Shown piece after piece: positions 30,756-37,539 of a stretch of DNA of 61,505 bases. Origin of the DNA: Pseudoalteromonas sp. (GTDB lineage: Bacteria > Pseudomonadota > Gammaproteobacteria > Enterobacterales > Alteromonadaceae). A program made the translations under genes and the position numbers. The notes beneath the pieces are model-generated. The model saw nothing but the letters and a program-made list of their open reading frames with translations. It was not told the DNA's origin and made no database searches. Each line of letters starts with the position of its first letter. The stretch's first letter is position 1. The DNA is taken from assembly GCF_018402495.1 (NCBI RefSeq), contig NZ_JAGYIU010000007.1, positions 1 to 61,505 on the forward strand, read 5' to 3'.

Positions 30756-31239
30756 ACCCCTGTTACTCTTTGCTGTGTGCTGCGCTATTCCTTTAGTGCT
30801 GGCTTACAGCGCGTTAAAACTTGATTGGCTACCTACAGCAATTACTAACCATGGTGAATTTTTAGAGCGTGAAATTAAGCTAGACAATTGGGCGCAGCAT
30901 AATCCAAAACAATGGACCATTGCTTTAAATTATTCAGCACAATGCGAAGAGCCTTGTGCAGAGCAACTTGCTGCATTGGATAATTTGTATATTGCCCTTG
31001 GCAAAAACCAACACAAAGTTGATATGGCTATTATGGGTAAGCCCGAGATGGTTACATCGGGTTGGCATATTATTGATGAGCAACAGCAGTTAAAGCCCGC
31101 CAGCTTATATTTAATCGACCATATGGGGCTGATTGTCCTGGAGTATCCATTTAGATCCCAACCGCAAGAAAACCGCTTGATCCAAAAAGGATTATTAAAA
31201 GATCTGAAAAAATTACTTAATTACTCTCGTTCGAGCTAA
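30745..31239 (+). CDS. Small membrane-anchored Sco-like protein of the cox operon
   Basis: A 164-residue protein with an N-terminal anchor (LLLFAVCCAIPLVLAYSALK). The periplasmic part has a CxxxC (CEEPC, about residues 72-76) at the end of a beta strand (WTIALNYSAQ), and a later LYLIDHMGLIVLEYPF strand pair. That is the layout of thioredoxin-fold Sco proteins, but shorter. Position between SURF1 and ctaA argues for a role in oxidase assembly, perhaps copper or thiol handling. No direct functional evidence is visible. Confidence 0.7.
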   Translation: MKNKPLLLFAVCCAIPLVLAYSALKLDWLPTAITNHGEFLEREIKLDNWAQHNPKQWTIALNYSAQCEEPCAEQLAALDNLYIALGKNQHKVDMAIMGKPEMVTSGWHIIDEQQQLKPASLYLIDHMGLIVLEYPFRSQPQENRLIQKGLLKDLKKLLNYSRSS

Positions 31240-31251
31240 GAAGAGGATGCT

Positions 31252-32241
31252 ATGTATAAAAACTATAAAAATTTGGTATTAGCAACGAGTTTATTCGCAT
31301 TAATTGTGGTGGCTCTGGGGGCATACACACGTTTAAGTGACGCAGGGCTTGGTTGTCCCGATTGGCCTGGTTGTTATGGCTTTTTAACCGTACCTAAAAG
31401 CGAAGCAGAGATTGCACAAGCGATTCAAAGCTATCCAGATATGATATTTGAAAAAGCCAAAGCATGGAAAGAGATGATCCATCGCTACTTTGCTGGCACG
31501 CTCGGGGTATTAATTTTAGTATTGTTTATTTTGGCTTTTGTAAAGCGCCAGTACCCAACCACACCGGTAAAGTTACCTTTGATATTACTATTGCTGGTTG
31601 TTTTTCAGTCTGCATTAGGCATGTGGACGGTTACCATGAACCTGCAGCCGCTCATTGTTATGGGGCACTTACTCGGAGGGTTTAGTATTTTAGCATTATT
31701 AATGCTGTTGTATTTGCGCCTGACCAGCCAACCTATTACAGGTGGCGATGCAGGCGCAAAATCTTATTTTAAATTAAGCTTAGTGGCACTCACAGTGCTT
31801 ATTTTACAAATTGCCCTCGGTGGTTGGTTAGCCGCTAATTATGCAGCGCCACATTGCAATGGCTTACCACTGTGTAGTTATGCTCAGCCATTTTCACTCA
31901 GTAGTGTTTTTCAGCTTCCCCTTGAGCACAGTAATTATGAATTTGGTGTGTTGTCGCAACAAGCGCGTATGTCTATTCATTTACTGCATCGTATATGGGC
32001 CTTAGTTACCTGTATTGTTTTAGCCTTAGTGATGTGGCGTATATACAGTCACGCGTATTCTCAAAAAATTAAAAGCTGTACGGTGAGTGTATTAGTGGCG
32101 TTATTTTGCCAGATAGCTTTAGGGTTAGCGGTTGTGCATTTTCATTTTCCGTTAGGCGTGGCACTGGCGCATAACTTAATGGCTGCCATACTGTTATTAA
32201 CTATGATTAGGTTATGTTATTACCTAAAAGTACGTACTTAA
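31252..32241 (+). CDS. ctaA: Haem A synthase CtaA (COX15)
   Basis: A 329-residue integral membrane protein with about eight helices. The conserved N-terminus GAYTRLSDAGLGCPDWPGCYG is followed by EMIHRYFAGTLG with its haem-ligand His, VMGHLLGGFSIL, LPLCSYAQPFS and SIHLLHRIWALVT. It oxidises the methyl group of haem O to make haem A for the caa3-type oxidase encoded upstream. A GAAGAGGATG-type ribosome site precedes the ATG. The gene is cotranscribed with cyoE. Confidence 0.95.
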   Translation: MYKNYKNLVLATSLFALIVVALGAYTRLSDAGLGCPDWPGCYGFLTVPKSEAEIAQAIQSYPDMIFEKAKAWKEMIHRYFAGTLGVLILVLFILAFVKRQYPTTPVKLPLILLLLVVFQSALGMWTVTMNLQPLIVMGHLLGGFSILALLMLLYLRLTSQPITGGDAGAKSYFKLSLVALTVLILQIALGGWLAANYAAPHCNGLPLCSYAQPFSLSSVFQLPLEHSNYEFGVLSQQARMSIHLLHRIWALVTCIVLALVMWRIYSHAYSQKIKSCTVSVLVALFCQIALGLAVVHFHFPLGVALAHNLMAAILLLTMIRLCYYLKVRT

Positions 32242-32253
32242 AGGGGAAAGGTT

Positions 32254-33183
32254 ATGGCACTTATAATTAATAAAAAAGCAATGCAGCCCGTTTACAGCAC
32301 ATCGACATTGACTAAAAGCTACCACTTAATCCAAGATTATTTGGCAATTAGTAAGTTTAAAGTAGTGGCTATGCTAGTGTTAACAGCATGGGTTGGTTTA
32401 GCGCTAGCCCCTGATGTTGGCAGAGGTGTTGGGGTTCAGTTCATCAGTTTATTAGGGATTGGATTACTCTCTGCGGCCGCCGCAGTCATTAATCATGTAG
32501 TTGATAGCGAAATTGATAGCAAAATGGCACGCACCCGCCATCGCCCTGTTGCTAAAGGGCGTTTAAGTAAATTACACGCGTTGAGCTTTGCGGCTGTCAT
32601 TGGCGTTGCGGGCTTTATTATACTGATGTTGTGGGCAAATACGCTCACAGCCATACTGACCTTATTTGCACTTGTTGGTTATGCGTTTATTTATACGTCA
32701 TTTTTAAAACGTGCCACACCACAAAATATAGTTATAGGGGGATTAGCCGGTGCAATGCCTCCATTACTCGGTTGGGTGTCTGAAACAAATCAAATGGCGG
32801 CAGCCCCTTGGTTGCTGGTGATGATTATATTTACCTGGACCCCACCTCATTTTTGGGCGCTCGCCATCGCGCGTAAAAGTGATTATGAGCGGGCTAAAAT
32901 CCCCATGTTACCGGTCACCCATGGTATCGATTTTTGTAAAACATGCGTGCTTGCATATTCGGTATTACTCGCCATTGTATGTGTGTTTCCTTATTTGATT
33001 GGCATGTCAGGGCTTATTTATCTAAGCGGGGCATGTCTTCTCAATATTGTATTTATATACAAAGCAATTAACTTAAAGTTTGCCGCCAAAGAAGACACCG
33101 CAATGAATTTATTTCGTTTTTCGATTATTCATTTGATGATACTATTTATCATCTTATTTATAGATAAATGGCTAGTTATATGA
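32254..33183 (+). CDS. cyoE: Protohaem IX farnesyltransferase (haem O synthase)
   Basis: A 309-residue UbiA-type prenyltransferase with multiple membrane helices. The Asp-rich substrate motif is NHVVDSEIDSKMARTRHRP (about residues 82-100), the second loop is around YTSFLKRATPQNIVIGGLAG, and FTWTPPHFWALAI is diagnostic for haem O synthases. It attaches a farnesyl group to haem B, feeding CtaA. It overlaps the Sco gene by 4 bp (ATGA). Also called ctaB/cox10. Confidence 0.96.
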   Translation: MALIINKKAMQPVYSTSTLTKSYHLIQDYLAISKFKVVAMLVLTAWVGLALAPDVGRGVGVQFISLLGIGLLSAAAAVINHVVDSEIDSKMARTRHRPVAKGRLSKLHALSFAAVIGVAGFIILMLWANTLTAILTLFALVGYAFIYTSFLKRATPQNIVIGGLAGAMPPLLGWVSETNQMAAAPWLLVMIIFTWTPPHFWALAIARKSDYERAKIPMLPVTHGIDFCKTCVLAYSVLLAIVCVFPYLIGMSGLIYLSGACLLNIVFIYKAINLKFAAKEDTAMNLFRFSIIHLMILFIILFIDKWLVI

Positions 33184-33803
33184 AGCAGTTATGGTGTGGT
33201 TTAGTTGTTTTTTCAGTACTCTTTTTATCAGCCTGTAGTGATAAAAATAATTTACAAGATCTTGATGCGTTAGTTTATGAAACCGCAAAGCCGTTATCTG
33301 ATTTCTCGTTGAATGATCAACAAGGGAATTCAGTAACCAAACAGCAGTTTTTAGGTCAATGGAATTTAGTATTTTTAGGTTACACCAGTTGCCCTGATAT
33401 TTGCCCAATGACGCTAGCTAAGCTCAACAATGTCTATAAAAATTTGCAGGCTGAGTACCCACTACAAGTATGGTTTATATCTGTTGATCCTAAACGTGAT
33501 ATTGCCCAAAAACGTAAAGAGTACATAGATTACTTTAATCCAGATTTTTTAGCTGTATCAGGCGAGCACAAGGACTTATTCCCATTTGTCCGTGAGCTTG
33601 GATTAATTTATGCAATTAGTGATAGCAATAAATCGGACTATGCCGTAGATCATAGTGCCTCCGTTGCACTTGTCGATGGAAATGGGTCATTAAGAGCTAT
33701 TTTTAAGCCAGAGTTTAAACAAGGTGATGTACCGCTCGTTAATACCACTAAGCTAATTGCAGAATTCATTGAGATAGCTGATTACTACAAAGACTCGTTT
33801 TAA
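33180..33803 (+). CDS. Sco1/SenC copper chaperone lipoprotein
   Basis: A 207-residue protein, started at the ATG at 33180 that overlaps the cyoE stop as ATGA (an in-frame ATG at 33168 lies inside cyoE). The signal ends LSAC, so it is a likely lipoprotein. It is a thioredoxin-fold Sco domain with CPDICP (about Cys71 and Cys75) and a distal His in VDHSASVAL (about residue 158), the three copper ligands. It delivers copper to the CuA site of CoxB. Last gene of the operon. Confidence 0.94.
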   Translation: MKQLWCGLVVFSVLFLSACSDKNNLQDLDALVYETAKPLSDFSLNDQQGNSVTKQQFLGQWNLVFLGYTSCPDICPMTLAKLNNVYKNLQAEYPLQVWFISVDPKRDIAQKRKEYIDYFNPDFLAVSGEHKDLFPFVRELGLIYAISDSNKSDYAVDHSASVALVDGNGSLRAIFKPEFKQGDVPLVNTTKLIAEFIEIADYYKDSF

Positions 33804-33835
33804 CGCTCTGCGATTTTATGGGTTGAAATGAAGCG

Positions 33836-33862
33836 CGTCGCTGGGAAAGTAATCCAGCGACG
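33836..33862 (+). terminator. Hairpin after the cox operon
   Basis: A perfect 9-bp stem CGTCGCTGG/CCAGCGACG with a 9-nt loop, 33 bp after the last cox gene. No good T-run follows, so it may be an mRNA-stabilising stem or weak terminator. Confidence 0.5.
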
Positions 33863-33870
33863 GTTAATAC

Positions 33871-33999
33871 TAGGGCCTGTTGACCTTTCAAGGTTAAATT
33901 TGCAGTAGTCTGTTTGGTATTTAGCCAAGGCAGCGCCTATGTGGTGTAGTTATTCCCCATAAATAGGCGATAACGCAGTATCAATGCCAACAGACCCTA
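33871..33999. repeat. MITE-like palindromic element (129 bp)
   Basis: The element is bounded by 12-bp inverted repeats TAGGGCCTGTTG and CAACAGACCCTA (11 of 12 match). Internally, gcctat (33929-33934) and ataggc (33963-33968) form a second stem, and gttat/ataac pairs flank it. There is no open frame. It is unrelated in sequence to the repeats at 142 and 36368. It lies between convergent genes, a common place for such elements. Confidence 0.65.
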
Positions 34000-34022
34000 A
34001 TTTTATACAGTGGGTATAAATA

Positions 34023-35054
34023 TCAAGCGTCTTTAATCACCCACGGTTGTGAGAACCAATAATAACTACCGGCTTGTTTTATTGACGGAGCCGTACAATT
34101 AAAGCGAGAGCGGCCTTTATTGAGTTGCTTTGGTGATGTTATCTCAACCGTATTGTCATCTAACCAATTTAGGTTAGCTTGCCCAACGCTAGACACATAA
34201 CACGCAAATTGGCTTTTATGAAAGTCGCTAGTTTCCAGCGTTATTGTTAACGACGGCGGATTCTGGGTTGTTACACTATCTTCGTATGTGAGTTTGTTAA
34301 TAGTAAAAGCAACCGAATTGAGCTTAGTGCTTAATGTATCTAACTTGCTATAAAAACCCGATGCAGGAAAGCGCGGTAAGCGACTAAAGTTCGCGTGTTG
34401 ATTAACAGCACCAGAGTGTTGACCGATACCGATAAAACCAAGTTCTTTTACCAAAGATTGTAACTCATTGTTAAATTCTCCGTATGGATAGGCAAGGTAT
34501 TTATAATCGTGGCCTATTTCTTCTTTAATGCGCTGTTGCGAGCTAAGAATGTCGTTTTTAGTGCGCTCTCGCCACTGACTTTGCGTTTCACTTTCAAGCT
34601 TTTTATGCAAATAGTTATGTTCGGCACTGTGGTTGGCGATGAGAGCCCCTTTTTTAGCAAGCTCTCTGAGCTTATCCCACCCCATAACGTAACTCGTTTT
34701 TTCGTCAATTAATTTAGGGTTTACAAAAATAGTATAGGGGTAGCCAAATTTTTCAAGGATAGGGGCGGCTTGTTCATAATTGTTGTTATAACCATCATCA
34801 AATGTAATAGCGATCGTTTTTTTCGTTAAAGACTTACCTTGTTGCAATGAATCAATAAGCTCATTTAAAGGGATCACATTAAAATTATGCTTTTTTAAAT
34901 AATTTAAGTGTTCGGTAAAGGTTTTAGCGCTGACACTTGTAACTGCAGGAAGGGTTTCGCTAACGTGATGATACTGTAGAATAACAGCAGCTTGCGCGCG
35001 AAGAGAAACACTAATTAGGAACAATAATACTAAATGAAACAATTTCTTATACAT
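34023..35054 (-). CDS. Polysaccharide deacetylase family protein
   Basis: A 343-residue exported protein from the ATG at 35054 (MYKKLFHLVLLFLISVSL, cleavage near AQA). The NodB-type catalytic domain is at residues about 20-220, with motif 1 TFDDGYNNNYEQA and the zinc motif NHSAEHNY (HSxxH). Then PYGEFNNEL and a late GIGQHSGAV. About 100 C-terminal residues form a separate beta-rich domain. The enzyme probably removes acetyl groups from a cell-surface polysaccharide, similar to PgaB/IcaB-type enzymes, but no polysaccharide operon is nearby. Its 5' end overlaps the divergent MATE gene. Confidence 0.88.
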   Translation of the reverse strand: MYKKLFHLVLLFLISVSLRAQAAVILQYHHVSETLPAVTSVSAKTFTEHLNYLKKHNFNVIPLNELIDSLQQGKSLTKKTIAITFDDGYNNNYEQAAPILEKFGYPYTIFVNPKLIDEKTSYVMGWDKLRELAKKGALIANHSAEHNYLHKKLESETQSQWRERTKNDILSSQQRIKEEIGHDYKYLAYPYGEFNNELQSLVKELGFIGIGQHSGAVNQHANFSRLPRFPASGFYSKLDTLSTKLNSVAFTINKLTYEDSVTTQNPPSLTITLETSDFHKSQFACYVSSVGQANLNWLDDNTVEITSPKQLNKGRSRFNCTAPSIKQAGSYYWFSQPWVIKDA

Positions 35055-36368
35055 AATAAAGCACACCATAAAAGCTTGTTGTTGTTAGCCGGTCCAATGA
35101 TATTATCAAATATTACTGTGCCACTGTTAGGAATTGTTGATACAGCGGTTATTGGCCATTTAGGAAGTGCTCATTATTTAGCGGGCATTGCCTTAGGTTC
35201 TACCGTGATCTCTATTTTATTTTGGCTCGCTGGATTTTTAAGAATGAGTACCACTGGGCTGGTGGCGCAGGCTTATGGTCAAAATGATTTAACTCAGCTT
35301 GCAGCCTTACTTAAGCGCAGTTTATTGTTAGCCACTTCGGTTGCCTTACTCCTTATTTTGCTATCACCCCTTATAAAACATGCCATTGCGTATTTATCAG
35401 CTGCCAATACTGATGTACTCAATGAAGCCTATCGGTATTTTAGTATTCGTATTTTTAGCGCCCCTGCAGCACTGTGTAACCTTGTTTTATTAGGCTGGAT
35501 GCTAGGTGTTCATTACGGACGAGGGCCATTTTATTTACTGTTAGTGACTAATATTACCAATATTGTGCTCGATATTTATTTTGTAGTGTACCTTGATTGG
35601 GCGGTTGCAGGGGCTGCGTGGGCATCACTTATTGCTGACTACATTGCACTTGTTTTTGCTTTATTGCTGGTGTCTCAACTTGCTAAAAAGCATGGTATGA
35701 GTTTGGCTGTAGCAAATTGGCTTAGTGTAGAAAAAATGGCTAGATTGCTTAGCTTAAACCGTGACATTTTTATTCGTTCTTTAGTACTGCAGTTATGTTT
35801 TAGCTTTATGACCTTTTATGCAGCCCGCCTCGGTGAAACAACATTAGCCGCCAATGCTGTTTTACTCAACTTTTTAATGTTAGTTAGCTTTGCGCTTGAT
35901 GGAATAGCCTATGCAAGCGAGGCCAAAGTCGGTCAAGCGAAGGGTCAACAAAGTGTTGAAAAGATAAGGCTATGGGTAAAAATAAGTGTATTTTGGGGTA
36001 TGTTATTCGGCGTTTTGTATAGTGTGTTTTTTATAGTTTTTGGCAGCAGCATTATTAAGCTATTAACTAATGTACCAGAGGTTATTGACGAGGCCATTCA
36101 CTATTTACCTTGGGTAATAGCATTGCCTATTCTAGCTATGAGCTGCTTTTTGTTCGATGGTATTTTTGTTGGTCTGACACGCGCTAAAGCGATGCGAAAC
36201 AGTATGTTGCTTTCAGCGATTGTAGGCTTTTTCGGGGTGTTTTGGCTATTTCAGGACTGGCAAAACCATGGTTTATGGTTAGCCATGAGTTGTTTTATGC
36301 TTATGCGAGGCGTTACGCTTATTGTTAAATATCAGTGGCTAAAAGCAAATAATCAATTACTTGATTAA
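35034..36368 (+). CDS. MATE family efflux transporter (DinF-like)
   Basis: A 444-residue membrane protein with about 12 helices. The N-terminus GPMILSNITVPLLGIVDTAVIGHLG resembles DinF-type MATE exporters, and the internal repeat is visible around RSLVLQLCFSFMTFYAARLG. MATE proteins export drugs or oxidants using sodium or proton gradients. The start at 35034 lies 20 bp inside the divergent deacetylase gene, and no SOS box is seen before it although dinF of E. coli is SOS-controlled. Confidence 0.88.
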   Translation: MKQFLIHNKAHHKSLLLLAGPMILSNITVPLLGIVDTAVIGHLGSAHYLAGIALGSTVISILFWLAGFLRMSTTGLVAQAYGQNDLTQLAALLKRSLLLATSVALLLILLSPLIKHAIAYLSAANTDVLNEAYRYFSIRIFSAPAALCNLVLLGWMLGVHYGRGPFYLLLVTNITNIVLDIYFVVYLDWAVAGAAWASLIADYIALVFALLLVSQLAKKHGMSLAVANWLSVEKMARLLSLNRDIFIRSLVLQLCFSFMTFYAARLGETTLAANAVLLNFLMLVSFALDGIAYASEAKVGQAKGQQSVEKIRLWVKISVFWGMLFGVLYSVFFIVFGSSIIKLLTNVPEVIDEAIHYLPWVIALPILAMSCFLFDGIFVGLTRAKAMRNSMLLSAIVGFFGVFWLFQDWQNHGLWLAMSCFMLMRGVTLIVKYQWLKANNQLLD

Positions 36369-36528
36369 TATCAACCTGCATAAATATTTGAACAATTTAA
36401 CGAATTAAATTCTCCTATAACGTTGTTAAACTTTTTCATTTAGAGCAACTAGATATCAAAAATTTTACCTAGTTATAAAATAATTTTCTTATCGTTGAAA
36501 TAGAGCCCCTATCCAAGCAGATTAGTAT
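36368..36528. repeat. MITE-like palindromic repeat, copy 2 (161 bp)
   Basis: The element is bounded by ATATCAACCTGC (36368-36379) and GCAGATTAGTAT (36517-36528). Its ends and subterminal blocks (cataaatatttgaa; ataattttcttatcgtt; tatcca.gcag) match the 73-bp copy at 142-214. It carries about 88 bp of extra middle sequence, so copy 1 looks like its deletion derivative. It begins within the MATE stop codon. Confidence 0.75.
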
Positions 36529-36534
36529 AAACCG

Positions 36535-36804
36535 TTATTTCCACAGATCTGGGTCGTTATTTTTGGAGGCTATATTGTTTAATACTTGAGAAAAACGGTT
36601 GGCAAAAATACCTGCATAACCCCAAAAGGCAAAAAACAAAGCAGGCGCTAAAATTACTAAGCCAATAACTTGTAAACTGTAATGATTGTAATAGCCCACA
36701 GCAATAAATATCACGGCTAGCACAAATAGTGCTAGCCCGCGAAAAAAGCGCTTTAAACTCAACTTAGGGTTGCTTCCTAAGCGATAAATAAGTGGCTTTA
36801 GCAT
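36535..36804 (-). CDS. Small inner-membrane protein of unknown function
   Basis: An 89-residue protein with two helices (FFRGLALFVLAVIFIAVGYY, residues 20-39; LQVIGLVILAPALFFAFWGY, about residues 44-63) and a basic N-terminus. The C-terminus is polar (FSQVLNNIASKNNDPDLWK). It lies 13 bp after nfuA on the same strand and may be cotranscribed with it. Family and function are not recognised. Confidence 0.65.
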   Translation of the reverse strand: MLKPLIYRLGSNPKLSLKRFFRGLALFVLAVIFIAVGYYNHYSLQVIGLVILAPALFFAFWGYAGIFANRFSQVLNNIASKNNDPDLWK

Positions 36805-36817
36805 GTTAGATTAATGC

Positions 36818-37393
36818 TCAGTAGTAAGAGTGCTCGCCGGCTTCATGATCGGTAATGTCAGACACACCGGTGATCTCATCAAATTTAGCAATCATTTCTT
36901 TTTCAATGCCTTCTTTTAGAGTGACATCGATCATAGAACACCCATTGCAACCACCACCAAACTGAAGTACAGCAACACCGGCAGCGGTGATTTCTACTAA
37001 GCTAACTTGGCCTCCATGGTTGGCAAGTTGTGGGTTTACTTCGGTTTCTAGCATGTGTTGCACACGCTCATTCAGGCTGGCATCTTCACCTAGTTTACGT
37101 GCTTTAGCATTAGGTGCTTTAAGTGTTAATTGAGTACCCATTTTGTCGGTAACAAAATCAATTTCAGCTTCGGCTAAAAAAGGCGCGCTTTCAGCATCAA
37201 CAACCGCATCAAAGCCGTTGAAATTTAGGCGAATATCGCTCTCTTCTACTGCGTCTTCTGGACAATAAGAAACACCACATTCAGCTTGTGATGTACCAGG
37301 GTTAACAACAAACACACGAATATTTGTTTGTTGAGATTGATCTGCTAATAGCTTAGCAAAATGCGCTTGCGCTGTTTCGGAAATAGAAATCAT
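36818..37393 (-). CDS. nfuA: Fe-S biogenesis protein NfuA
   Basis: A 191-residue carrier protein. The N-terminal half is a degenerate A-type domain ([19 protein letters not shown]). The C-terminal Nfu domain holds the cluster-binding [19 protein letters not shown] (CxxC about residues 149-152). It passes 4Fe-4S clusters to apo-enzymes, especially under iron or oxidative stress. In E. coli nfuA neighbours bioH and gntX (comF), and the same cluster is seen here at 36.8-42.7 kb, with an M14 peptidase and an IS30 inserted in it. Confidence 0.95.
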   Translation of the reverse strand: MISISETAQAHFAKLLADQSQQTNIRVFVVNPGTSQAECGVSYCPEDAVEESDIRLNFNGFDAVVDAESAPFLAEAEIDFVTDKMGTQLTLKAPNAKARKLGEDASLNERVQHMLETEVNPQLANHGGQVSLVEITAAGVAVLQFGGGCNGCSMIDVTLKEGIEKEMIAKFDEITGVSDITDHEAGEHSYY

Positions 37394-37539
37394 AATACCG
37401 TCTATACTTGACTAAATTACTCGGATACTGCATATCATACTCCGCTCATCGTGTTGCGGCTAGTGTTGAACGTAAAAAGTTGGCATCTATTTTAAGCAAT
37501 GCTAGCGTGCAATTAACAAACATTTTTAGAGTGATTTAT

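Noticed and set aside
34509..34712. Plus-strand ORF inside the polysaccharide deacetylase gene
   Set aside because: It is a shadow of the conserved NodB-domain gene on the other strand with no independent support.
37408..37539. N-terminal extension of the M14 peptidase
   Set aside because: It would bury the signal peptide 44 residues inside the protein; the ATG at 37540 gives a normal signal sequence.
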